From positions 329,257-393,256 of the forward strand of contig JALHQH010000005.1 in assembly GCA_022842065.1 (NCBI GenBank): a DNA stretch of 64,000 nucleotides, given 5' to 3'. Below the pieces are notes generated by a model. It had not been told where the DNA came from. It saw only the letters and a list, made by a program, of their open reading frames with translations, and did not search any database. Every line of letters starts with the position of its first letter. The first letter of the stretch is position 1. Of this stretch, positions 34,946 through 43,887 are shown piece after piece. Both the position numbers and the translations under genes were made by a program. The DNA is from Caldilineaceae bacterium. Lineage in GTDB: Bacteria; Chloroflexota; Anaerolineae; Caldilineales; Caldilineaceae.

Positions 34946-34974
34946 TGTATAAAGTTGTTAAGGCCCATTGTAAA
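34946..34974 (-). promoter_or_regulatory. Promoter of the glycine riboswitch
   Basis: On the minus strand TTTACA (34969-34974) and TATACA (34946-34951) are separated by exactly 17 bases, a good sigma-70-type promoter. The predicted start near 34938 coincides with the 5' edge of aptamer 1, so the riboswitch is transcribed leftward towards gcvP. Confidence 0.8.
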
Positions 34975-35025
34975 CGATCTACAGCACAAGACCAAATCAT
35001 TTCGCAAGGTTGGGTGTAAACGCGT

Positions 35026-35073
35026 TAGACGTAAAAGCCCTGGTCGATAGATCGACCAGGGCTTTTACGTCTA
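35026..35073. terminator. Hairpin terminator after the secreted-protein gene
   Basis: Arms of about 22 bp (centred on GCCCTGGTCGA / TCGACCAGGGC) with a minimal loop; TTTT follows the core stem on both strands. It lies 60 bases downstream of the minus-strand gene ending at 35133. Confidence 0.75.
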
Positions 35074-35132
35074 CTGTAGTGGGATGATCGGTTATTTGTT
35101 TAATGTTTAATCAATCATCCTATATACACTGC

Positions 35133-35873
35133 TTACTGGAATTTTTCGACCCATACGTAATCAATGGCCGGCGGGACAGCCCCTCCAGGAACGATAATCG
35201 CGTCAGTCATGAAGGCAAAGCGAAGAGTTACATCTGTCTTCTTCAAGCAAGGTGTTTTTGAAAGCTGCATAACTCTAATATTAAAACCGACAGGTGGGTT
35301 GCTACGTGCATTGGGGGTGCCATGCCAGGTTGCCCCGCCATCACAACTCACTTGCGATAGCAGAAAATCCCAGTTGACTTCCGAAATCATCTTGAATCGA
35401 AAAGTAACGCGTGCATCCTTGGCACTTGCAAGGCTGAATGTACGATACATATAGGTATGCATCTTGTTTACATAGCCATCCGGTTGCGCGACACAGAGAG
35501 ATTCGACTGTTTTGAATGACCAGAGGTGGCCACTAGCATTATAGTCATATCTGCTCCAACCGGCTGGGAAGGAACACATTTCATCGAAAAACACGGTTCG
35601 CCAGGTAGCATTGGTTGCGGCGGCAGCTACTTCATTTGCGGTACCAGTGTTCTGCATCAAGGGCAAATAGACATAATTCTTGCCTGTATCGATGCTGCTA
35701 GATTCACCAGGGGCAACGGCACCTTGTCTGGCAGCGGCAGCAGCAGTAGCGGCAGCAGCATCTATGGGTTCTTCATCCTCGCTTTGGCCAAAAGCCGTGA
35801 GCACTTGGCCAAAGGTCAATGAAAACAGAATCATTAACCATGTGAGCTTCCACGCCCATGATTTGCGTGTCAT
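35133..35873 (-). CDS. Secreted hypothetical protein
   Basis: A 246-residue protein with a Sec signal peptide (residues 1-29, ending TAFGQ), an Ala-rich linker (about 38-53), then YVYLPLMQN, a V-Y-L-P-L segment I recall from many Chloroflexota exported proteins. The rest is beta-rich and resembles a laminin-G/MAM-like or choice-of-anchor domain: WSFKTVESLC, ARVTFRFKMISE, SCDGGATWHG and IDYVWVEKFQ. No catalytic motif is visible. AAAGGAG precedes the ATG. A strong hairpin follows, so it is likely monocistronic. Confidence 0.7.
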   Translation of the reverse strand: MTRKSWAWKLTWLMILFSLTFGQVLTAFGQSEDEEPIDAAAATAAAAARQGAVAPGESSSIDTGKNYVYLPLMQNTGTANEVAAAATNATWRTVFFDEMCSFPAGWSRYDYNASGHLWSFKTVESLCVAQPDGYVNKMHTYMYRTFSLASAKDARVTFRFKMISEVNWDFLLSQVSCDGGATWHGTPNARSNPPVGFNIRVMQLSKTPCLKKTDVTLRFAFMTDAIIVPGGAVPPAIDYVWVEKFQ

Positions 35874-36205
35874 AGTTTACTTCTCCTTTATTTTAGCAAT
35901 GAATTCGATAGTGAGATGGTGCTATGAAAGTGGTGCTACGAAGGCCGTTCGTCGAAACGATGACGCCGCACTTGGAAACCGGTCGCGATGAAGGTTGTGG
36001 TTGGTTTTTGGCCGTGCAGGCAGGACTGGATTTAAGCTTATCACATGGTTGGGGGCTTGCCATCAGCCTACCAGGTATGAATTTTTGGTAAATAGGGTAT
36101 GAGTTTTATGCAACAATTGTGGTGCAACCTACAACTGCGCGCCAGCCAGTCGTTTTTGTCGGCACGAGCGGCCCGCATTGTCACCATTTTTAACCAGTGC
36201 CGGCT
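35874..36205. other. Non-coding stretch before the secreted-protein gene
   Basis: About 330 bases holding only the leader of the 35873 gene and the 3' flank of the LuxR gene. I see no convincing RNA gene, repeat or ORF in it. Confidence 0.5.
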
Positions 36206-39061
36206 TTAGTAGAGACCCAATTCATGGGCGCGTGCCACTGCATCCTGACGGCTGGTCACATTGAGTTTGTTTAATAGATGAGTGATGTGACTTTTAACGG
36301 TCGGCACGGTGATATTCAGCCGTTCGGCAATGGCGCGATTCGATGTGCCTTCCGCCAGCAGCTGCAAAACAACTAACTCGCGGCGACTGAGGTGTGTATC
36401 GGTGTGCGGCAGCGGTAGAGCTGGAATGTCGATCAGCTGTTCAAACTGTCTAAGCATTTCGATGGCCAGGGTAGTGGTGGCACGTTGTCGTACGGCGGCT
36501 TTTAGCAAGGCCTGGCTCATTCTGCCGCCTTGGCCAAGCAATGCTGGTCGATTTTGCTGCTTACAGTGGACGAGTAATGGCATAAAGATCACCAGTGCTT
36601 GTTTTGCGCCTTTCCACTGCAAATAGAGATAGGCGAGCAATACTCTGGGGCTGTGTACCAGCATTGCGCTGGGGCAGCGCGCTTCCAATGCGACGGCTGC
36701 CAGGAAGTGCTCTTCTGCTTTTAGATAGGAGCCGCCGCTCATCTCTAATAATCCGCCTAGGAGCAGGTTGTACATTTGCCCTTGTACGGTTGTAGCTAAG
36801 CTGACTTTTTCGCTGATTGTTTGATAGATCTGGCGGGCTTCAGTTATCTGGCCCGCTTCCCAATAGGCGCGACCTAACGTGTAAGTGCAAAAAACCCAGA
36901 TTGGCACAGCTTGTGGTTGTGCCAGTATGCCTTGTAACTGTTGCTGTGCCAGATGAAACTCCTGCTGGCGTAGGAAAATGAAGCTTTGCAGCAGCACTAA
37001 TTCTGCCGTGACTGGATGGTGCATGGGTGCCAGTTGTTGACAGTGGGCCAACCCATGCGCAAGCTGGTGCTCGGCTTGCACCACTGCGCCTTGCAGCCAA
37101 TAGATCCAAGCCAACTGATTATCCAGATAGATTTGCCACCAACGATCTGGCGGTGGGGTTTGTGTCATTGCCCATTGGCTATACTCGAAGAGTAATTCAC
37201 CTACATTGTCAATGGCCAACCAAGTAAAGCTACTCGAAAGATAGAGGGTGCGCAGCAGGTTACGCTCAGGACGGCTACCGATGGTTGTCACAATTTCGGC
37301 TAATTGTTGTTTGATCGCTTGCGCCTGGGCCGGCGTAGATGCCAAGCTGAGCTGCAGGCGCGTCAATTGACTCTGTAATTGCTCAGTGGCCGGTAGTGTG
37401 TAAGTCGCGGCTTGCTCAAGTCTGTTGCCGGCTTCAGTGGTATCACCAACCACTAATTGGCTGGCGGCCAGGTAAACTAAAGTCTTGCCCTGTGCCGTAC
37501 GGTCATTGCGGGCGGCGAAGTGCAGCAATGCTTGTTCCAGCAATTTGCTGGCAGTTAGCCCCTTGCCTTGCTGCAAGTAACAGCGCCCCTGTAAGTAAAG
37601 CATGGCCGGCTCTGCCCTGGCAAGGGTAAGCGGCAGCTTTGCCAGCCAACCTTGCAAAATGTCTGGCGTCTCTTGCTGTAACAAGTGCTCCCCCATCTCG
37701 CTAAGTAAAGCGATGGCTGCCGGCCAATCCTGGGCATCGAAGGTATGGGTTAACTTTTCTGTTAACTGGAGGTCTAGTCGACTTGCCCGTTGATGAATTG
37801 CCTGTGCCGCCTCCGGTTGCTCAATGGCCAGACGATGACGTAGGAAGTGGCCAAAGATTGTATGATAGCGATAGCCGCGCGTTGCTGCTGGCACCTGACT
37901 GAATTGTTGCTGACTTTGACTGTGTTTCACAAAGAGATTGCGTTGAAACAGATCCTCTAATTGTTCTGCTGCGCGCGCCGTGCCTGTAACGGCCTCACAG
38001 TGGGCTGGGGTCAATTCAGTGAGAATCGCACATTGCAGCATAAAGAGCCGCACGGCGGGGGATTGTAGATTTAGAACTTCTGCCGCTAGATAGTCATAAA
38101 GATAAGTCTGTGCGGCTAAGGCCCTTGAGTCGTCTACACATTGCGCCAGCATGGTTGCCCGTTCGTTGCCCATCGCTAATGGCCGCAGCGCCGTCGCTAA
38201 AAAGTGTAACCCTGCGGCCCAGCCCTCGGTATAGTGGTGGGCCAGTATTAGCTCAGTTGGCGTCAGTCCTAGAGAAAATTGGTTATTGAGCAAGTCGTTT
38301 GTTTCGGCCTGGCTGAAAACCAAGTGGGCGGTACGATATTCGAAGAGTTGCCCTCTGCTACTGAGGCGTGCCAAGGGTAGGGGTGGGGCACAACGACTTG
38401 CCATAACGATATGCATCTGCGCCGGCAAGCGTTCTAACAAAGCGGTGAGCAGTCGATAAACATTCATTTCACTGACATAATGACACTCATCGAGTAGGAG
38501 AATAATCGGCTGTGTATCACGCGCTAGGATGGCATTGATAAGCGTGCCGACTAGCGAATGGATGTGGCCAACGCCAGTCGCGTTGCTCGCCGGTTCACTC
38601 AACATTGGTGAGGTGATCAACTGTGGCTCAAGGATAGGCACCGTAAATTGTAATGCGCTGATGAGCGCAAGCCAAAATAGCGTAAGGTCGTTATCATATT
38701 CATCGAGCGAAAGCCAGCAAATTCTGACCTGCGCCGTCGTGTCAGTTGTAATCTGACTGGGCAAATTCTGTGCGGCTCTCATCTGGAAATAATAACTGGC
38801 CAGTAATGTACTTTTACCATAACCAGGAGGTGCTGTCAGCAATGTAAGCTGCTTGGTGGCAATGTTTTCGGTTAAGGGTAGAAGGCAGGCCGGGCGCGGG
38901 ATTAGATGCGGGGCAAGCTGTGCTGGTGAAAATTTTGTCTTGGGCAGCCATTCGCTGGTTGGGCTATGACTAAGTGGACAAAAACTAGCAGTAGAAAACG
39001 CTTTTGTAAGGTTTTGGAATGGTTCAACAGGTATAATCGACAACGGTGGTACGTTGCTCAT
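36206..39061 (-). CDS. MalT-like LuxR-family ATP-dependent transcriptional regulator
   Basis: A 951-residue STAND-type regulator: Walker A LLTAPPGYGKSTLLASY (about residue 74-90), Walker B-like IILLLDECHYV (about 192), a long TPR-like helical region (about 430-850) and a C-terminal LuxR helix-turn-helix (LSRRELVVLQLLAEGTSNRA, then IAERLNITVPTVKSHI). This is the MalT/LAL architecture in which ATP and an inducer drive activation. It is alone on its strand with AT-rich upstream sequence including TATAAT at 39134-39139. Its target genes are not apparent. Confidence 0.93.
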   Translation of the reverse strand: MSNVPPLSIIPVEPFQNLTKAFSTASFCPLSHSPTSEWLPKTKFSPAQLAPHLIPRPACLLPLTENIATKQLTLLTAPPGYGKSTLLASYYFQMRAAQNLPSQITTDTTAQVRICWLSLDEYDNDLTLFWLALISALQFTVPILEPQLITSPMLSEPASNATGVGHIHSLVGTLINAILARDTQPIILLLDECHYVSEMNVYRLLTALLERLPAQMHIVMASRCAPPLPLARLSSRGQLFEYRTAHLVFSQAETNDLLNNQFSLGLTPTELILAHHYTEGWAAGLHFLATALRPLAMGNERATMLAQCVDDSRALAAQTYLYDYLAAEVLNLQSPAVRLFMLQCAILTELTPAHCEAVTGTARAAEQLEDLFQRNLFVKHSQSQQQFSQVPAATRGYRYHTIFGHFLRHRLAIEQPEAAQAIHQRASRLDLQLTEKLTHTFDAQDWPAAIALLSEMGEHLLQQETPDILQGWLAKLPLTLARAEPAMLYLQGRCYLQQGKGLTASKLLEQALLHFAARNDRTAQGKTLVYLAASQLVVGDTTEAGNRLEQAATYTLPATEQLQSQLTRLQLSLASTPAQAQAIKQQLAEIVTTIGSRPERNLLRTLYLSSSFTWLAIDNVGELLFEYSQWAMTQTPPPDRWWQIYLDNQLAWIYWLQGAVVQAEHQLAHGLAHCQQLAPMHHPVTAELVLLQSFIFLRQQEFHLAQQQLQGILAQPQAVPIWVFCTYTLGRAYWEAGQITEARQIYQTISEKVSLATTVQGQMYNLLLGGLLEMSGGSYLKAEEHFLAAVALEARCPSAMLVHSPRVLLAYLYLQWKGAKQALVIFMPLLVHCKQQNRPALLGQGGRMSQALLKAAVRQRATTTLAIEMLRQFEQLIDIPALPLPHTDTHLSRRELVVLQLLAEGTSNRAIAERLNITVPTVKSHITHLLNKLNVTSRQDAVARAHELGLY

Positions 39062-39325
39062 TGGGGGTATATCTCCGAGATGAGGGTTACGCAGGCATCA
39101 TTAAGAGATGACGATTAATAAATACAGGCTCCAATTATACTGTTTTGTAGGGAAAAAGGAAAGTAAATTAACTATCAATTAATGTTAAATGATATAAGAA
39201 GATCATCAATTTTGCAAATAACTTACACTGCATTCTTGTTCTATTCGCTGCGGCTGCCAGGATGAGGAGGTTGGTCTACTGTGGTTGGGCCGACGCATAT
39301 TTTGGTTAGACTATTTGCTTAACGC

Positions 39326-42300
39326 CTATAATCTAACGGCATCCTCGGCCAGTACCTGATCGAGTGTCGTCACTAACCGATCCGCATCCGCCCCATCAAA
39401 GACCAACGGTGGTTTGAGCTTGAGCACATTGTGATCAGGCCCATCGGTGCTGATCAGGATACCGTGATCGCGCATGCGGTTGGCGACATAGGCGGCATGG
39501 TCGCCGGCCGGCACTTTGGCCTGGCGATCCAAAACCAACTCGACGCCGACGAAGAGTCCCAGCCCGCGCACATCGCCGATGAGCGGGTGCTTCGCCATCA
39601 ACCCACGCAGCCCGTCCATCAGCTGGTTGCCGACCTGCAGAGCATGTGCCTGCAAACCCTCATTTTTGATCACATCGAGCACGGCCAACCCCACGGCGCA
39701 CGAGACTGGATTGCCACCAAAAGTATTAAAGTATTCCATGCCATTGGCAAACGCCTCCGCAATTGCGGGCGTAGTGACCACGGCCCCCAGTGGGTGACCG
39801 TTGCCGATTGGTTTGCCCATTGTCACAATGTCGGGCACCACGCCTTGCGTTTCAAAGCCCCAGAAGTGAGTGCCCACCCGCCCAAAGCCAACCTGCACCT
39901 CATCGGCAATACAAAGCCCCCCCGCAGCGCGCACATGGGCAAAGGCCGCCGCCAAATAACCATCGGGCAGCACAATCTGGCCGCCACAGCCCAAGACCGA
40001 TTCAGCGATCAAGGCGGCGACGCCAATGCCTTGATTTTGCAAGTCGGTTAACATGGTCGCTACATGGTTCGCATAGGCAATGCCGGTTTCCCGCCCCATG
40101 CCCAGGTATTGCCCACGATAGGGGTCGGGCATTAGGGCAATATGGGTGGTGGCCGGTGCGCCTTTGCCACCGGGGCCGTTGAACTTATACGGGCTAATGT
40201 CAATCAACGAGTTCAGGTTGCCGTGGTACCCCACATCCAAACAGATCGTGTCATAGTTTCCTGTATAAGCACGCGCCAGCCGTAAGGCCAGATCATTGGC
40301 CTCGCTGCCCGAGTTGACAAAAAAACAGACGCTGAGTGGATCGGGCAGGGTCGCTGCTAAACGTTCGGCGTATTCAGTCAACCCATCATAGAGATACCGG
40401 GTGTTGGTGTTGAGGACCGCCATTTGGCGCTGTGCTGCGCGTACCACCTGGGGATGGCAATGGCCGACATGACAAACATTGTTGACCACATCGAGATAGG
40501 CATAACCATCAATGTCATAGAGAAATTGTTTGCGCGCGCGGACGATGTAAAGCGGATCGCTGTAGGAGATGCTCAAATTGCGCCCCAAGTGTTGGCTGCG
40601 CGTCGTCAGCAACTCCGCTTTGGGGCGCGCGGTCGGCCCAAAAGCTGCGTCTGGAATTTGGAGGATCAGATTCGGGTCGGGGCAGAGGCTCAGCCATACC
40701 TCCCGTTCCCCTGGCGTGGCGACCCCATTAAAACCACAACTGTTGCCCAGCAGATCGGTGATGATCTGAAAATGCAGGTGCGGCGGCCAGTCGCCGTTGA
40801 TCGGGTAGTCCCCCATCTCACCGAAGCGTTCACCCTGCCGGATAATCTTCCCCGGATAAAGCCCTTCCAAGGATTCTTCACTCAAATGCCCATAAAGCGT
40901 ATAAAAAACCAACCCCCCCTGTTCGCCCGTTTCACTCGTGTCTCGTGTCTCGTGTCTTGTGTCTCCTGTCTCGTGTCTCCTGTCTCGTGTCCCCTGTCTA
41001 GGGATCGCGTGTTGCAAAATAATCGTCGGCCCATAATCTTGATGGCCGCTGTTATTTGCATAACTATGGATGGCCCCATCAAGCGGCGCATAGATCGGTG
41101 CACCGGCGGGCTGAAAGAGATCCATCGCGATATGGATAGTGCGGCGGGCCGGCAATTCGTCGGTTGCCACGGCAAACAGATCATCCGAATAGATCGGGCG
41201 CGCTTCGTTATAGCGACCAACACCAACTGCGACGCCGGCCTGTTTCATCTCACGAAAGAGCCGTTCGGTAAAAGCCGCGGTATCGGTCGGGTCCGCCAGA
41301 TCGGCGATCCGTGGGCTGCCGAAGCTCAAGTCAAAGACGAGCACCGGCGCCGTGCGCAAGTCTTGGTCGATGACCGGTGCAAAGCGCTTTTGATTGGCCT
41401 GCAACCAGGATACAATGGCACTACTGTGGGGCACCGGCGGTAAACCACAGGCGGCACGTAAACGGTAATGGGCAAGGTTTGGCTCAATCGTGGCGAGTTT
41501 TTCCAATAAGGTCCAGGCCGGCGCTTCGCTGATCGAAAGGTAGTGATTTGCGGGCTGCAAGGCTTGTTGATGGGCGGAAAGACAGACGCTCATGCACAGG
41601 CGCATGCAGATCAACCCATAGAGCACGGCCAACTCAGCTTCCTGCAAGGGATAGGTGCTGTGATAGCCGGCCACCAACTGCGCCGCCGCGGCCATTGGAT
41701 CGGCTTTGCCGAGCATGGCATAGGCCGCGGCAATCGCTGGCTCAGCTACCGTGTAGGTGTGTACCATATCACCAAAGTCGATAACCCCGGTGATCTGCTG
41801 ATTAACGCCTGCTAAGCCCCTCCCAGGCGTATCACCGACCAGCACATTATAATCGTTGCCATCATTGTGGATGACACTTGTGCGTAGATCTGCCAACTGC
41901 GCTTGTACTTGACTGGTAAAGTGAGCCAGAAAGCGTTCAACCAGTTGCCGCCGCGCCAGGTCGGCAATCTCGTCTTTGTGCCGGTTGATCACTTCGGTTG
42001 CCCAGCGCAGATCCCACTGAATGGTGCGCTGCGCGGCCGGGTGGGCAAAGCTGGCCAAGGCGGCATCCAGTTCGCCGAGATATGTCCCCAACTTCGTCAA
42101 TAACTGGGCCGATTGGGGTTTGACGGTGCCCAATGGCCGCCCCGGCAGATAGGTGAGCAGTCGAACAAAGTGCTGGTTGCCGTTTTGAGCGGTAATGACC
42201 AAAAGATCTTGCCCATCAGTTGTTTGGCAAAGTTGAGCAACCGGCAGCGTACTGTGGCGGCCAACGTGGGCGAGCGCCGCATGTTGCAAGTCGAGGATCG

Positions 42301-42484
42301 CCCGCTCTTCTTGGGCATTGGCAATTTTGAGCACATAGCGGTCACCATTGGCAACGGTCAGTAGAAAGTTTTGGTCGCGCTCGCTGTTTAGTTCGCTAAC
42401 CGTTGCCGTTAACCCGTAATGGTGGGCGGCAATGTGGTGGGCTTCGGCACTGGTAAAACGCGGGGCAGATTGCACTGTGGACAT
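39326..42484 (-). CDS. Triple fusion: APH-type kinase, M23 peptidase-like domain, class III aminotransferase
   Basis: A 1052-residue protein with three modules. Residues about 1-340 form an APH/homoserine-kinase-II-like kinase (catalytic loop HNDGNDYN near 207, DFGD near 236). Residues about 440-590 form an M23/LytM-like domain keeping HIAMD near 451 and HLHF near 566, the zinc ligands. Residues about 620-1052 form a class III aminotransferase with NSGSEAND, DEVQVGFGR and PLP-Lys in TMGKPIGNG near 887. Kinase plus class III phospho-lyase recalls the hydroxylysine kinase and phosphohydroxylysine phospho-lyase (and ethanolamine-phosphate phospho-lyase) pair. It follows lysY by 70 bases. Residues 495-515 are encoded by a 7-bp repeat array. 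Confidence 0.85.
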   Translation of the reverse strand: MSTVQSAPRFTSAEAHHIAAHHYGLTATVSELNSERDQNFLLTVANGDRYVLKIANAQEERAILDLQHAALAHVGRHSTLPVAQLCQTTDGQDLLVITAQNGNQHFVRLLTYLPGRPLGTVKPQSAQLLTKLGTYLGELDAALASFAHPAAQRTIQWDLRWATEVINRHKDEIADLARRQLVERFLAHFTSQVQAQLADLRTSVIHNDGNDYNVLVGDTPGRGLAGVNQQITGVIDFGDMVHTYTVAEPAIAAAYAMLGKADPMAAAAQLVAGYHSTYPLQEAELAVLYGLICMRLCMSVCLSAHQQALQPANHYLSISEAPAWTLLEKLATIEPNLAHYRLRAACGLPPVPHSSAIVSWLQANQKRFAPVIDQDLRTAPVLVFDLSFGSPRIADLADPTDTAAFTERLFREMKQAGVAVGVGRYNEARPIYSDDLFAVATDELPARRTIHIAMDLFQPAGAPIYAPLDGAIHSYANNSGHQDYGPTIILQHAIPRQGTRDRRHETGDTRHETRDTSETGEQGGLVFYTLYGHLSEESLEGLYPGKIIRQGERFGEMGDYPINGDWPPHLHFQIITDLLGNSCGFNGVATPGEREVWLSLCPDPNLILQIPDAAFGPTARPKAELLTTRSQHLGRNLSISYSDPLYIVRARKQFLYDIDGYAYLDVVNNVCHVGHCHPQVVRAAQRQMAVLNTNTRYLYDGLTEYAERLAATLPDPLSVCFFVNSGSEANDLALRLARAYTGNYDTICLDVGYHGNLNSLIDISPYKFNGPGGKGAPATTHIALMPDPYRGQYLGMGRETGIAYANHVATMLTDLQNQGIGVAALIAESVLGCGGQIVLPDGYLAAAFAHVRAAGGLCIADEVQVGFGRVGTHFWGFETQGVVPDIVTMGKPIGNGHPLGAVVTTPAIAEAFANGMEYFNTFGGNPVSCAVGLAVLDVIKNEGLQAHALQVGNQLMDGLRGLMAKHPLIGDVRGLGLFVGVELVLDRQAKVPAGDHAAYVANRMRDHGILISTDGPDHNVLKLKPPLVFDGADADRLVTTLDQVLAEDAVRL
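40938..41000. repeat. Heptamer array inside a coding sequence
   Basis: Nine consecutive 7-bp units of GTGTCTC/CTGTCTC type (63 bases, exactly 21 codons) within the M23 region of the fusion gene. On the coding strand they read GAGACAC/GAGACAG and encode repeated R-H-E-T-G-D-T residues. Loss or gain of a single unit would shift the frame. Confidence 0.9.
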
Positions 42485-42554
42485 GGTTGCTCCGTTAAAA
42501 TAGTAGACAGACCTGGAACCGTTACGCGTGTTCGAGCATCCTGTGCGCGACTGC

Positions 42555-43610
42555 TTAGATCGGGTGCAACCCTGGGAAGCCCAACCCTATCGTCTCCTCC
42601 CAACCCAGCATCAGGTTCATACATTGGAGGGCGCTGCCGGCGGCCCCTTTCATGAGATTGTCGATGGCAGCGATGGCGACAACACGGCCAGTGGCCTCGT
42701 CCAGTTCAAAACCAACATCGGCGTAGTTGCTGCCGCTGAGGATCTTCGGTTCGGGGTAGCGGTAGATCCCGGTCTTTTCTTTGACGAGGCGAACAAAGGG
42801 CTCGTTGCGATAGCTTTGGCGATAGGCACGCCAGAGCTCTTTTTCGGTGGTGCCCGGCTTGACAAAGAGGTGTGCGGTGGCCAAAACGCCACGCACATTG
42901 TCAACGGCGGTGGCGCTGAGGTGAACAGCGGTCTGGGCGCCTGTCAACCGGATCGCTTGCAGGATCTCGGCTGTGTGGCGGTGACCAGTGGGCGCAAAGC
43001 TGCGCATCACCCCGGAGCGTTCGGGATGATGGGTCGAGTCGCTGGATTTGTTGCCCCCTTCGCTGCTGCCGACCTTGACTTCGCAGATCACACCGCGCCC
43101 CGTATCGACCAGATCGTTGGCAAAGAGGGGCCAGATCGCCAGGTTGGTAGCGGTCGCATTGCAGCCCACCCCGCTGACATAGTGGGCGTCGGCCATCTGG
43201 GCGCGGTGAAGTTCCGGTAAGCCATAAACGAATTTGCTCAACCAGGCTGGGTTGGCATGCGGTTTGCCATACCAACGGACATAATCTTCGGGGTTGCGCA
43301 GGCGGAAATCGGCACTCAGGTCAACAATTCGTTCTGCCAGGCCGGCGAAGTGGTCGATCTGCTCCATCGCGCCGCCGTGTGGCAGCCCCAAAAAGAGCAG
43401 ATCGCAACTTTCCAGATCTGCCGCGCTGACAAATTGCAACTTGGTCCGCCCGCGCAGATTGGGGTGGGTGAAATGGACAAACGAACCGGCATTCCGTTCG
43501 CTGGTGACCTGCTTGACGGCAACGTGCGGATGGTCGAGCAGCAGCCGGAGTAATTCGCCGCCGACATAGCCGGACGCGCCAACGATTGACACATTTATTT
43601 GCGCTGACAT
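42555..43610 (-). CDS. lysY: LysW-aminoadipate 6-phosphate reductase (ArgC-like)
   Basis: A 351-residue ArgC-family NAD(P)H reductase: VSIVGASGYVGGELLRLL at the N-terminus, FLGLPHGGAME, VDLSADFRL and the catalytic Cys in SGVGCNATATN rather than the GCYPT of ordinary ArgC. The GCNAT form is that of LysY, which reduces the C-terminal acyl phosphate on LysW-aminoadipate (or LysW-glutamate) to the semialdehyde. It lies downstream of lysX in the lysine cluster with a 277-base gap holding DnaA-box-like repeats. A bifunctional role in arginine synthesis is possible. Confidence 0.9.
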   Translation of the reverse strand: MSAQINVSIVGASGYVGGELLRLLLDHPHVAVKQVTSERNAGSFVHFTHPNLRGRTKLQFVSAADLESCDLLFLGLPHGGAMEQIDHFAGLAERIVDLSADFRLRNPEDYVRWYGKPHANPAWLSKFVYGLPELHRAQMADAHYVSGVGCNATATNLAIWPLFANDLVDTGRGVICEVKVGSSEGGNKSSDSTHHPERSGVMRSFAPTGHRHTAEILQAIRLTGAQTAVHLSATAVDNVRGVLATAHLFVKPGTTEKELWRAYRQSYRNEPFVRLVKEKTGIYRYPEPKILSGSNYADVGFELDEATGRVVAIAAIDNLMKGAAGSALQCMNLMLGWEETIGLGFPGLHPI

Positions 43611-43637
43611 GGTTTATTTACCTTACTTGTTGGCAAG

Positions 43638-43707
43638 TTATCCACAATTTTGCTCACTTATCCCCAACTTACGGAGTTATCCACTCGTTTAGTGGATGTT
43701 ATCCCCG
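43638..43707. promoter_or_regulatory. Phased array of four DnaA-box-like 9-mers
   Basis: TTATCCACA (43638), TTATCCCCA (43658), TTATCCACT (43677) and TTATCCCCG (43699) are in the same orientation and start 20, 19 and 22 bases apart, about two helical turns. The first is a perfect DnaA-box consensus. The array lies just upstream of lysY. Confidence 0.65.
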
Positions 43708-43736
43708 GAAATTCAAATAATCAAAATGTGCTTTTT

Positions 43737-43841
43737 CTGTCAAAGCTTGCCCATCCCGCCGGGGCATCTGAATTTAAGTGATGGCGCGAACGTCTTTCCT
43801 TCAGCGCAAGGCATCCCGACGGGATGGGCAAGCTTTGACAG
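43737..43841. repeat. Inverted repeat with 22-bp perfect arms
   Basis: The left arm (43737-43758) ends in GCTTGCCCATCCCG, and the right arm (43820-43841) is its perfect complement; the ~60-base centre is less regular. It lies in the lysX-lysY gap. Confidence 0.75.
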
Positions 43842-43887
43842 CTTTATTTTGTTGACAGGACATCCGCACACCTGCCTGCGCTGCGGC

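Noticed and set aside
40424..41443. Plus-strand ORF of 339 aa opposite the fusion gene
   Set aside because: It is an antisense shadow; the minus-strand protein has intact kinase, M23 and aminotransferase motifs.
43630..43710. Chromosomal origin (oriC)
   Set aside because: Although DnaA-box-like sites cluster here, there is no dnaA, dnaN or gyrB neighbourhood and no AT-rich unwinding element.
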